Shown here: positions 52,401 to 60,061 of the stretch, in pieces
How positions within the stretch are numbered: the first letter of the stretch is position 1
Layout of the letters: the number at the start of each line of letters is the position of its first letter
Assembly: GCA_934622035.1 (NCBI GenBank)
Contig: CAKTVG010000003.1
Location: forward strand, 89,360 to 153,359
DNA from: an uncultured Oscillospiraceae bacterium
GTDB taxonomy: Bacteria > Bacillota > Clostridia > Oscillospirales > Oscillospiraceae
Length of the DNA stretch: 64,000 nucleotides
Reading direction: 5' to 3'
Made by a program: the position numbers and the translations under genes
Notes under the pieces: generated by a model
Databases searched by the model: none
What the model saw: only the letters and a program-made list of their open reading frames with translations
What the model was told of the DNA's origin: nothing

Positions 52401-53863
52401 GATTGTAAACTTTGCTGATATTCCCGTGAACGGGTATTATCAGGATCAGGCAGATACGAAATTACCGTGTAAATTCCGCATTTACTCCCATTACGCAAAA
52501 CATTTCTAAGTTCAGCAAGAGTCCTCTCATCAAAACCTCTCGGAAAATCATAAAGCATAATAAACTCAACATTAAGGTCATAGTCGGGCGTATTATTTGC
52601 GTAATCAAAAATAGTGTCATATTGATTTCCGAGTTTGTCCTGAAGAATATTCTCTATCTTTTCATTCAACTTGCTGATTTTTGCAGCAACTTCATCTTTG
52701 CTAATATAAATTTTTTCTCCAAAAAGTTCAGGCAACTTCTTTTTTGCATCAAAGAATGGGGAAATGCTATTACCACGATTTTCGGGATCGACAATGGTGT
52801 ATGTCAACTTTTCAACCGGACAAGACGAAAGCAATCCGTACATTATTGAGTGCGTAAACGCTTGTACCATAGAACTATTGCTATTATCATTGACAATCAT
52901 CCAAACAGGTGCATTTCTTGTAGACATCATAATGGGCAGCCTTATTGCTCCATTTACCAAAAGTTTCGAGCACTTGTCTTTAATGATAGATGCAACTATC
53001 TTTGACTGAACGAAAAAGTCTACGGGATAATCAACATAACACATATTCAACACTTCATCTTGGACTTCGTTTGAAGCGTTTACCTTATGTACTACCTTTG
53101 CGTAATTTGTCATAATAGCGCACAAATAGTCCACGAACTCATCAGGAAGAACAGCGTCAAGGTTTGTGCAAATTTTGTCTGCAACCTTATCTAAAGTTAT
53201 AGAATAATTGCTCTCAAAATTTGCGAACTCGTTTTTCTGTCGCTCAACCATACTGCCTCGTTGGGTAAAATAATCCTCTTTGAGTTCGGTAAGGTTTTCT
53301 TCGGTGAGTGGTGGAAGCATTTCTTCAATTTCTTTCACAAATGCCGCAACCGTATTTCTTAGGACAATAAGTTCTTCATAGTCTTTTTTTCGTTGGCTTG
53401 AAAACAGATAATTCAAGCCATTGATAAGACCGGGGAGAATGTCGTCCGAATACTTTTTATAAAGTGCCTTGAAACTTTCCTTTATCGTTTCGAGTGTGCT
53501 GAAATAGTCGGTTGCATCATCATAAGCATCACTCGTGGTATCTGACAAAAGTTCTTCTTTCTTCTTTTTTGTTTTAACATAGTATTTGTCAACACTTGAG
53601 AGCTTTTCGTCCAATTTATTGATTTCAGAAAGTATTTTTTTTGCATCAGCAATAGTTTGTTTTGATTTGCTTTGTACCGAAGAACAGTTCGTTTTGTAGG
53701 TGCTATCTAAATTTGACAAGTCGTTACTATGTCTGTTTTGAAGCAGTTTTTTATCCTTATCATAATTTGTCTGAGTAGTGTCAATTAAAGATTCAGCACT
53801 ATCCGCAAATGCATTTAAATCGGCTATTAAAGCAATTATTTCATTTTGGGCTAAAGCCTTCAT
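49481..53863 (-). CDS. FtsK/EssC-like multidomain secretion ATPase
   Basis: 1460 residues. Coiled-coil N-terminus (about 1-250), then four FtsK-type modules. Modules 1 and 2 are degenerate and share DPENRGNSISPFFD / DSEQRGNSIIPFLD blocks about 325 residues apart. Module 3 is intact, with Walker A GATGSGKST (about 911-919), Walker B ILVIMDEF (near 1015) and ATQST. Module 4 is degenerate (LLICGSNERM). This resembles EssC/EccC export motors of type VII secretion, but no FHA domain and no clear membrane helices are present, so it must dock on another membrane protein, for example the B-box protein. Confidence 0.85.
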   Translation of the reverse strand: MKALAQNEIIALIADLNAFADSAESLIDTTQTNYDKDKKLLQNRHSNDLSNLDSTYKTNCSSVQSKSKQTIADAKKILSEINKLDEKLSSVDKYYVKTKKKKEELLSDTTSDAYDDATDYFSTLETIKESFKALYKKYSDDILPGLINGLNYLFSSQRKKDYEELIVLRNTVAAFVKEIEEMLPPLTEENLTELKEDYFTQRGSMVERQKNEFANFESNYSITLDKVADKICTNLDAVLPDEFVDYLCAIMTNYAKVVHKVNASNEVQDEVLNMCYVDYPVDFFVQSKIVASIIKDKCSKLLVNGAIRLPIMMSTRNAPVWMIVNDNSNSSMVQAFTHSIMYGLLSSCPVEKLTYTIVDPENRGNSISPFFDAKKKLPELFGEKIYISKDEVAAKISKLNEKIENILQDKLGNQYDTIFDYANNTPDYDLNVEFIMLYDFPRGFDERTLAELRNVLRNGSKCGIYTVISYLPDPDNTRSREYQQSLQSIIDLSTVINQNGENFVLRGLPLVYYTMPDKIEFAKFFSKYMLIFEGIKNRGIAFSPLIRKLIEAKDSVELDAHIEQICEMMKSYERAYAQVPEINSEFPSLVTLGNVLYPADVFSDSIGYQHILDKFGTEHKGDTENTSFVELPLTFDLKNSFNLFLNCPEASSKGMLDFTHHVIWSFLSFMPVTKVNVCVFDSEQRGNSIIPFLDFRKRSPETFDQKIYTSQEQMYDRLQKINSQIDEFIQEKLGNRYKDILDYNINTPNRAEPVTLLVLYDFPSGMDGRSIDLLTNILRNGNKCGVFTMICYNPNITFSRYESIDERLEQISKFCASIDYKDGHYGLLPYNLQINIPESLSFNATDAFIADYIEKSEIIKKQGLSFKDIISKDLFSMDSSKSLKIPVGVGDGDSIINITIGEGSSHHGLIAGATGSGKSTLLHTLIMSSMLHYSPDQLHLYLMDFKSGTEFKIYESVKLPHIQLLALDAMQEFGESILENLVSEMEHRGSLFKEAGQTSLKGYKQATGKPLPRILVIMDEFQILFNDSTNRKVAMNCAELTKRIVTEGRAFGIHLLMATQSTKVISDLTLSHGTIEQMRIRIGLKCGENDARYLFSDQNDTKALAMMKGPIGTAVMNLDYTEQPNIGFRAAYCDDDTQKYYLDLISKTYAEQPSTLQTFEGSRTTNLIDYFANANIGVTSELPAQIHMGTLIKVAPPFAICIDKKKKHNLLICGSNERMANTVSNNYMISALLNRNATVYCIDGDKLVGDDGSAEFYDALGECSTQFKVAQDRADIIKFINEIYQNYQSWKKQNSDDVIFVVIKNLQFLDIVKSMFKGDVIDESEFIDEVSAEPEFNPADPFAAVNNMFANRGSDDNMSVGEKLIKMIEDGSGFGIHFVVTSLEYQSVRECMYYGENILTKFPERIIFSLGSNDADNLIENVSVAGLRDNTVYFTDGVKNTFQMKPYITPSANELKKLFD

Positions 53864-53890
53864 ATATGCTGTCCTTTCTCCTGAAAAGGC

Positions 53891-55045
53891 TTACTTTTCT
53901 TCTAATTCGTAACTACACTCGCCACTACAATCTTTTCCAAAGCCAACCACAAGCGAAGTGGTTACTTGCAGCGGATAACTAAAGATTTCAACCATTTCTC
54001 CACCTATGGCAGGGTCGCTTGTGTTACATACGAGAGTGTATTGTTTTAGGTTGTTTAACAAACGAGGGATATATCCCTCATTAGTGGAGTTCAAAATATC
54101 AATAATCAACTTTATACCTATGCTTGTAATAAAGTTGATGTCCACGGAAATGCCGGGTTCAAATTTAACACTTTCAACATCTTCCTGATTGGAATAAATG
54201 TGATGATTGGCTTCGACACGACCCGAAAGATCTCCGCTGCCCAATGCACATTTGTAACAAGGCATATTCTTATGCGGAATATGATAGAAAATTTCGCCTG
54301 CATACGCCCTTTCCCAAAAGCCGATAGAGATAAATGCTGCATCAAAATAGATAGCGATTTTATTTGCATAAACATCTGCCGTTCTGTTATCGCCACACCC
54401 CACAAATATGGTTTCATATGGCGTACACATCTCGTCAAGAATCTCTTTAGGAATGTTCTGTATAATGCCCCCAAAGGTTTTAACATTGGCTTTAGGGTTG
54501 ATATTCAAAATCTTTCTTTTTAGAGCGTTTACCTTTAAATCGCCAACATCTTCAATGCCGCACTGATGGCGGCAGACATTATGGTACTCAAGAGTATCTG
54601 CATCACATAGTACATACTTTTCAACACCTGCTCTTGCCAACTCCATAGCAACCAAACTGCCGACAGAACCACAGCCGATAATAACTGCACATTTTTTCTT
54701 CATAACATCTGTTTCAAGAATGCCTTTGTTTCTCGAAAAAATGCTTTGGTACAAACCATATGACTCGGTTACAATTTTTTCTCCACTCCAATAGAACTCG
54801 ATTTCATCATTGTTAATCACACCACAGAACCCGTTGGCAGAAGGGGTGCTACCTTCAGGAAGGACATCACCAAGATATTCCCCTCGATCAGATAATTCAT
54901 TAGGGAATACATTGAAGATGCCTGTATCTTCAAAATACTTACCATAAACTTTTATACACTCCTTGTTGTGGAGTTGTTCTTCGGAAATAAAAACTGTAAG
55001 AGGTATGTCCTCTCCAAAGAAATTTTTAGGTCTTTTAATTTCCAT
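53891..55045 (-). CDS. E1-like (ThiF family) activating enzyme
   Basis: 384 residues. N-terminal extension (1-115), then adenylation domain with nucleotide loop GCGSVGS (124-130), DAD (148-150), Arg159, and later CYKC (263-266) and C373/C377 as zinc or catalytic cysteines. Such enzymes adenylate the C-terminus of a ubiquitin-like protein. Five bases after the JAMM peptidase gene and in one operon with an E2-like gene, so protein conjugation is more likely than cofactor sulfur transfer. Confidence 0.85.
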   Translation of the reverse strand: MEIKRPKNFFGEDIPLTVFISEEQLHNKECIKVYGKYFEDTGIFNVFPNELSDRGEYLGDVLPEGSTPSANGFCGVINNDEIEFYWSGEKIVTESYGLYQSIFSRNKGILETDVMKKKCAVIIGCGSVGSLVAMELARAGVEKYVLCDADTLEYHNVCRHQCGIEDVGDLKVNALKRKILNINPKANVKTFGGIIQNIPKEILDEMCTPYETIFVGCGDNRTADVYANKIAIYFDAAFISIGFWERAYAGEIFYHIPHKNMPCYKCALGSGDLSGRVEANHHIYSNQEDVESVKFEPGISVDINFITSIGIKLIIDILNSTNEGYIPRLLNNLKQYTLVCNTSDPAIGGEMVEIFSYPLQVTTSLVVGFGKDCSGECSYELEEK

Positions 55046-55049
55046 CTGC

Positions 55050-56060
55050 TTATTCCTCGTTTCTATTGAATCTAATTATCTTAATAACGGAATCAACTAT
55101 TCCGGCTTGTTTTCGCTGCTTTATTCTGCCATCAACATTTTCTTTCTTATCTCGTTCAGATTTTGCTTTCTTAAATGCGTCAGTAAATAGTCCTCTACGA
55201 TACACATAACATTTATCCTCATAAGAAAGAATAATAGCGTGCTTAACAACAGAAAGCATAAAATACAGTTTTGTTGTTTTATCTATTTCTTCTTGATAGA
55301 CAGTTAGATAGTTGTCATCGAGTGACATTGCGGCTTCAATTCCAATGGTATCTGCCATAAAAGTCAAATCATCTACGATTTCATCAATTAGTTTTTCTTG
55401 TGTTGATTCCTCGCTAAGCAGATTGTTTGTTTCAACATCCGTACACTCATCATCCTCCATCTGCGGTAAAATGAATTTCATAAAAGACGCCAAACTGAGT
55501 GCTTTATGGTATCCTTCATTTGCATTTCTGTTTGTTGCAGATGGATAAAGAATATTGTCCATAATGGAATAGAATCTTTCCGGTGTTTTGAACTTTAATA
55601 ATTCATCCGGAATGAGATTGTCGCCAACATCATATGCAATTTTTCTATAACGACAAGGTCTTTCAACCTGATACATCGTAATTCTAAAAGTAGGGTCAAT
55701 GTTGACTAATGCCGAGATAGCACCTTGTTTTCTCATAGATGCATACTTAGCATTTGTTCCGTCATCCGTTGATGAAAATTGGTCAAAAGAGCCGGGATGA
55801 CGATGCCATAGACCGATTAAAGTCAATTGCTTATCATACAGATTTGCAATTTTGTTTATTAAGTGTTGAGTGTATTTCTGATCATATTCAAAATACGCAA
55901 TTTCAAAAATTGACTTTGGGCCGGGGTCTATGGCTTCGATAATATACCAAGTATCATCTTGCACGGTTCCTAAAAACAAACCACCGGTTTCCGTTTTAAT
56001 CTTTTCAGTTGTTTCAGCTAAAACAGAAGCGTATGCTCTGTTTGAAAAAACTACTCTCAT
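55050..56060 (-). CDS. JAMM/JAB-domain metallopeptidase
   Basis: 336 residues from ATG 56060 (GGAGG nine bases upstream). N-terminal JAB/MPN domain: Glu24 (TETGG), His86-x-His88-Pro (WHRHPG), Ser96/97 and Asp99 complete the JAMM zinc site. The C-terminal 190 residues are helical, ending in a basic tail. JAMM enzymes cut ubiquitin-like proteins from targets or mature their C-termini. Encoded between the E2-like and E1-like genes. Confidence 0.87.
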   Translation of the reverse strand: MRVVFSNRAYASVLAETTEKIKTETGGLFLGTVQDDTWYIIEAIDPGPKSIFEIAYFEYDQKYTQHLINKIANLYDKQLTLIGLWHRHPGSFDQFSSTDDGTNAKYASMRKQGAISALVNIDPTFRITMYQVERPCRYRKIAYDVGDNLIPDELLKFKTPERFYSIMDNILYPSATNRNANEGYHKALSLASFMKFILPQMEDDECTDVETNNLLSEESTQEKLIDEIVDDLTFMADTIGIEAAMSLDDNYLTVYQEEIDKTTKLYFMLSVVKHAIILSYEDKCYVYRRGLFTDAFKKAKSERDKKENVDGRIKQRKQAGIVDSVIKIIRFNRNEE

Positions 56061-56086
56061 ATTGTTGAACCTCCAGCCTAAAAATA

Positions 56087-56131
56087 AAACCTCCAAACCC
56101 TCATTGCTTTTGCAAGAGAGTTTGGAGGTTT
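56087..56131 (-). terminator. Internal terminator between the E2-like and JAMM genes
   Basis: Perfect 12-bp stem AAACCTCCAAAC with its complement, inner TTGC/GCAA helix, then TTTATTTTT on the minus strand. It should reduce transcription of JAMM, E1, ATPase and toxin genes relative to the upstream half of the operon. Confidence 0.75.
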
Positions 56132-56137
56132 AGGCAT

Positions 56138-56692
56138 TTAATAGTTGCCTTCCATAGCGACATCATCGCCAATCTCACCGTTTAACCACATCTCGCAAAG
56201 AATAATCCATTTGCAAGCCCAGCTCAACGCTGATGCAGCAGAAGTGGATTGTGTCACATCTCCCTTGAAATACTTTGGATCAGCAGTACAAATAAAGTAT
56301 TCTTCATTACGACCAAACTGATCTCGATAAATATGAGGCAGACCAAGACCGAAACCTCTACGACAAACTTCATCGTAGTTGTTATTGTAAGTAGCCATAA
56401 CACTCGGCATTACTTTGTCTGCAACATCTTTAAGTCTTGGACTCAAAGGAAGGATTTGAACTGTTCCACCGTATTCATTTGCACTTCCGACGTGCGGATG
56501 GGTGTTCTTGTAGATGAGCATAATGTCCCATACCATACCGCCTTCTCCGGTAGGTTGAACCTTGCCACGCCAATACAGTCTGCCCGAACCATCTTGAAGT
56601 TGATTGATTGTAAATGACGGGAAAAACTTTTTCATTGCCGCAACTTCCATTTGATAAAGTTGCGGATCACTTTGATACCAGTAGTAAGCCAT
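56138..56692 (-). CDS. E2-like ubiquitin-conjugating fold protein
   Basis: 184 residues. Follows the prokaryotic E2 pattern: FPSF, a RLYWRGKVQP strand, VWDIMLIYKNTHPHV, LPLSPRL, then LPHIYRD (His120, Tyr122), YFICTADP (Cys135, candidate catalytic Cys) and the long helix with Trp158/Trp162/Trp169 ending NGEIGDD. The E2 would take an activated modifier from the E1. Family call rests on pattern, not on alignment. Confidence 0.68.
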   Translation of the reverse strand: MAYYWYQSDPQLYQMEVAAMKKFFPSFTINQLQDGSGRLYWRGKVQPTGEGGMVWDIMLIYKNTHPHVGSANEYGGTVQILPLSPRLKDVADKVMPSVMATYNNNYDEVCRRGFGLGLPHIYRDQFGRNEEYFICTADPKYFKGDVTQSTSAASALSWACKWIILCEMWLNGEIGDDVAMEGNY

Positions 56693-56704
56693 TTGTGATC
56701 CCCC

Positions 56705-56875
56705 TTATGCTAATTTGCCATCGGGAACCTGAATACCTGACAAACCCTGATCCTGTGCATCTTCTTTCTTTTCTACTTCGCCACTTGCAGTAACTACGAC
56801 TGGCTCACCAGTACGAAGTGCTTCTGCTAAGGCTCGCCTTCTTGACGCAACAGCGTCATTCGTGTTGTTATCCAT
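56705..56875 (-). CDS. 56-residue protein of unknown function
   Basis: Starts at ATG 56875 with GGAGG six bases upstream. One basic helix (VASRRRALAEALRTG), a short strand-like PVVVTASGEV, then an acidic, probably disordered tail. Its place between the B-box and E2-like genes makes it a candidate modifier, adaptor or substrate for the conjugation enzymes. However, it lacks a C-terminal Gly-Gly and is shorter than a ubiquitin fold. Confidence 0.6.
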   Translation of the reverse strand: MDNNTNDAVASRRRALAEALRTGEPVVVTASGEVEKKEDAQDQGLSGIQVPDGKLA

Positions 56876-56936
56876 TATTATCCTCCTTGAAAACAAGAAA
56901 AGTCCGAACTAATAAGCATATATACAATGCATTTGT

Positions 56937-57752
56937 TTATGCGGCGTTAAAGTTTCTGATAATCTCACCATTCTCATTGATAGAAGCCATACACTGTCTG
57001 ATATTTGCTTCAGCAGCAGCTTCACCCTGAGACTGAACCATTTGAGCAAAGGAGTTGTTTGCCAACTCGCTTTTCTCATTCAGAAGCGTTGCTATATCGA
57101 CGCCTCTATTCTGATTACGGATCATAGTGTATTCCATATAATCTTTCATCTGAGCAAGAGCAGCAGTATCTTCTTCAATGAACTTCGAGGTCTTTATAAG
57201 ATATGTAATGCACTGAACTACTTTAATAATCGTTTTGATAGGTGCAATAACCAAACCGCCTATACACGCACCGATGAATCCTGCAAGAGATCTTCCTGCG
57301 GGGTTATTCCACCAGCCGCTTACTGCGGACTTAACCCAAGTCCAAAACGACCCGAACCAAAGCATACAGAAAATTGCGGCTCCTGCCCCTCCGCTTGATC
57401 CAACGCCGAGACCGATAAGCATACCAATGATTGTGGCAACAAACAGACCGATAATTTTTCCCTTCTGAGATTTTAACTCAGAAACATTTTGAGCGACTAA
57501 TTCCTGCGTACAATCGTAGCAGAGTGCTTGACCTGCATACTCCCCAATAGCAACTCCATACGAATCAAAACAGTCTTTGCACAAATACTTGCCGCATTTT
57601 ACGCACTGAGCAACGGCAGGTTCATCATTGTGATAATAACATACAGGTCCGTTATGTACGGGAGTCTTGGGTGGGGTAAATGTTTGAGTTGGTGGTGTAA
57701 AGGTCGGAATAGAATCCGCACCGCTATTGTTTTTTACTTGTTCGTTATCCAT
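56937..57752 (-). CDS. B-box zinc-finger membrane protein
   Basis: 271 residues. Pro/Thr-rich N-terminus, then a B-box-like zinc finger (CYYHNDEPAVAQCVKCGKY, LCKDC, LCYDC; about 38-80), two to three membrane helices (about 98-135 and 155-190, glycine-rich) and a helical cytoplasmic tail. B-box and RING fingers share the treble-clef plan, so it might serve as an E3-like scaffold, or be the membrane anchor or channel part for the ATPase. No signal peptide. Confidence 0.75.
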   Translation of the reverse strand: MDNEQVKNNSGADSIPTFTPPTQTFTPPKTPVHNGPVCYYHNDEPAVAQCVKCGKYLCKDCFDSYGVAIGEYAGQALCYDCTQELVAQNVSELKSQKGKIIGLFVATIIGMLIGLGVGSSGGAGAAIFCMLWFGSFWTWVKSAVSGWWNNPAGRSLAGFIGACIGGLVIAPIKTIIKVVQCITYLIKTSKFIEEDTAALAQMKDYMEYTMIRNQNRGVDIATLLNEKSELANNSFAQMVQSQGEAAAEANIRQCMASINENGEIIRNFNAA

Positions 57753-57789
57753 TCTTAAATTTCCTCCTAATTCTCAACCTATCAATAGG

Positions 57790-58059
57790 TTAAAATTTCA
57801 CTTTATTGTATTGGTCTAAAGATTGAGCCAGTTTCTCCAACTTTGGCAATGCCGCATTCAGCGTATCAATAGGTGTTGCAGTTAATCGTGCGATCTGTTG
57901 CATTAACATATTGAATTGTGCTGCCTGAGCGTCGTCCCAGTTGGATGTTGCAGACATTCCCGACTTAATACCACTACTAATTCGTTCAATGTCACGAATG
58001 GTATTGGAAATGTCTTTTTTCATCTCCCTGATCGTTTCGGGAGAAGCTTTTACTGCCAT
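57790..58059 (-). CDS. WXG100-like small helical protein (W-D-D variant)
   Basis: 89 residues, two long helices around a turn with Trp41-Asp-Asp in place of WXG (SNWDDAQAAQF). WXG100 proteins are co-folded substrates of type VII-like secretion. No signal peptide. Likely pairs with the adjacent 93-residue protein. Start follows GGGAGG. Confidence 0.75.
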   Translation of the reverse strand: MAVKASPETIREMKKDISNTIRDIERISSGIKSGMSATSNWDDAQAAQFNMLMQQIARLTATPIDTLNAALPKLEKLAQSLDQYNKVKF

Positions 58060-58074
58060 ATTTGTCTACCTCCC

Positions 58075-58356
58075 TTACAGATTGACTTGCTCATATTCGC
58101 CAACAGCCTGAAGCAAATCACTAAGTTTACCCATACATTCTTGCAATTCGGTTATGGGCTTTGTTAAAGCGCTGCAACATTCCTCGACAATACCGCCCAG
58201 TGCAGCATACTTTTGGTCTTTCCAACCTCCTGAACCGGCTTGCTGATAGCTTCTTTGCAGGCTCTTTGATGCGCTCTCCAATTCGTGAATTGATGTTTTG
58301 CAACAACTAATACCACCTTGAATAGCCGCACTTTCAACAGATACACCGCTTGCCAT
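58075..58356 (-). CDS. WXG100-like small helical protein (W-K-D variant)
   Basis: 93 residues. Helical hairpin with Trp45-Lys-Asp (GGWKDQKYAALG). Its full length resembles the N-terminal domain of the papain-fold toxin of this operon, including the closing GEYE, so the toxin is a fusion of this module. Start follows AGGAGG. Confidence 0.8.
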   Translation of the reverse strand: MASGVSVESAAIQGGISCCKTSIHELESASKSLQRSYQQAGSGGWKDQKYAALGGIVEECCSALTKPITELQECMGKLSDLLQAVGEYEQVNL

Positions 58357-58427
58357 TTTTAGACCTCCTAACTTATTTATTTATTTGTTAAAGGCTCAGC
58401 CTTAGAACAATCATAATATGTGCTTAT

Positions 58428-59819
58428 TTATTGCTGATGTACAATTCTTCCTCTTACTCTTACGGGAATTGAATAACCCAATATTTGAGCGAGCATTACC
58501 CGATGCCTACCTCCGCCGGACAATTCATAAAATCCGTCACCTACATATACTGTTGGATGGTCTGAACTATCAGTATTAAAAAACAAACTTGCGCAAGCAC
58601 CGAGCCTATCATCCGACATTAAATTTGATAAACTATCTCCGCTATCTATTCTTTCTTGTACTTCAGGAATCAATCGTGCAATAGCTTCAAATGATTCATA
58701 AGTGCCTCCGCTACGTCCCCAAAATGATTGCGGATTGTTTATCTCTCTATCAGAAATCATATCTATACCTGCAATCTCTCTTGCGTTTATAGTCCTTATC
58801 TCAAACGCATCAAAGTTTTCATAAGTATAGTCGTCATCATTTCGAGAATATACACCATATGCTTCATGGCAAGCAGATATAACTCCCCACGACCCATTAG
58901 CCATTCTTTCAATAGGCAATCCACAAAAATGATTTTCACTATCTGGCAGTTCAGGACAATTTAAATTTGATGCTCCACAAACCCGATTATGTGGTTCTTT
59001 CCATTCCGAATTTTGAGAATTTATATTGTCCATTAACTGTTCCTGTGTTCTATTTCCGTAATGCGAACCTATTCCAACATTTGCAGACAAGTATTGTTCG
59101 ATGCTCTCAATACACCTATCAATAGCACTTGAATTATCTCGTGTTCGTTCAGATGCATTTCCTTCAAACTTTTTCGTTGCAGCAACATAAGAATTTAAAT
59201 CCGCTTCAACTCGACTATATGTAGCATTCAAGCGTTCAAGCTTATCTTTCATCTTATTGCATCTGTTCTTTTGAACAGATAGTTCACTCTCACATTGGGC
59301 TTTTTGAGATTTTGCTGAATTTATCGTCTGTTGAAGTTCAGCTTTTCTCTGCTCAGAATTTTGCAACTCACTTTCTAATTGACTTTTCTCTGCTTCACAT
59401 TGCGAAACTTGCCGACTCAAAGCGTTGATTTGCTCTTGAATTTGCTGACGCTTGTCATCATCTTCCGTATTTGAAAGTTGCGACCGTAGTGAAGCAATCT
59501 GCGAATTTAATGCTGAAATTCTCGAATTAAGAGAACGAATATTATTCTCTAATTGGGGAATTCTTGCAAGGAGAGCATTATACTGATTTGTTGCTTGTTC
59601 GATCTTTGCCTCCAAATTTGAAATTTGCTTATTCAATATTGCAATCTGAGTTTCAACCTGTGCTATCTCTGTTTTTGTCAGATTGATCTTGCCTTTACAT
59701 TCTTCGGTGATGTCATCAGCATTATCTGTCGCTCTCATTGATAATCCGCTTATGTCGGTTTGGAAGGTCGATAAGGCGTTTTTTACAGTTTGCAATGCTT
59801 CAGTTGTTACATCTGCCAC
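58428..59819 (-). CDS. Coiled-coil protein with ParB-like C-terminal domain, possible effector
   Basis: 463 residues starting at GTG 59819 (AGGAGG upstream). Residues about 35-215 form one long coiled coil with heptad-like Gln/Leu/Ile repeats. The C-terminal 200 residues are Cys-containing and end in a motif like ParB/sulfiredoxin nucleases: YELSGGGRHRVMLAQILGY followed by IPVRVRG. The long coiled-coil N-terminus recalls LXG-type export domains. It may be a second toxin or a structural secreted protein; no immunity gene is adjacent. Confidence 0.6.
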   Translation of the reverse strand: MADVTTEALQTVKNALSTFQTDISGLSMRATDNADDITEECKGKINLTKTEIAQVETQIAILNKQISNLEAKIEQATNQYNALLARIPQLENNIRSLNSRISALNSQIASLRSQLSNTEDDDKRQQIQEQINALSRQVSQCEAEKSQLESELQNSEQRKAELQQTINSAKSQKAQCESELSVQKNRCNKMKDKLERLNATYSRVEADLNSYVAATKKFEGNASERTRDNSSAIDRCIESIEQYLSANVGIGSHYGNRTQEQLMDNINSQNSEWKEPHNRVCGASNLNCPELPDSENHFCGLPIERMANGSWGVISACHEAYGVYSRNDDDYTYENFDAFEIRTINAREIAGIDMISDREINNPQSFWGRSGGTYESFEAIARLIPEVQERIDSGDSLSNLMSDDRLGACASLFFNTDSSDHPTVYVGDGFYELSGGGRHRVMLAQILGYSIPVRVRGRIVHQQ

Positions 59820-59830
59820 TCTATGACCTC

Positions 59831-60058
59831 CTAATATTTTTCTGACGCTATCTTGTTAAATTTGTCTACCGATGAGCAACATCTGTCTCCGGCAATCATA
59901 ATGTCCTTTGAGTTGTTTGCAACCTCACCTATTGAAGCCGACAATTCAGAAAATTTTTCGTCTTTCCACAAAGACGAGGCTCGGCTTATTCCGGCACTCA
60001 AATTCTTGATAGAGGACTGAAAAATTTGCATTTCTTTTCTTATTTTTTCAGTTCCCAT
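59831..60058 (-). CDS. WXG100-like small helical protein
   Basis: 75 residues, helical hairpin with Trp31-Lys-Asp (SLWKDEKFSELS). Third W-x-D protein of the operon, starting three bases after the XRE gene. Start follows GGAG. Confidence 0.75.
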   Translation of the reverse strand: MGTEKIRKEMQIFQSSIKNLSAGISRASSLWKDEKFSELSASIGEVANNSKDIMIAGDRCCSSVDKFNKIASEKY

Positions 60059-60061
60059 ATA

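Noticed and set aside
53891..55045. Interpreting the ThiF-like gene as thiamine or molybdopterin synthesis (ThiF/MoeB).
   Set aside because: No thiS, thiG, moaD or other cofactor genes are near; the neighbours are E2-like, JAMM and secretion genes, and there is a 115-residue extra N-terminal region.
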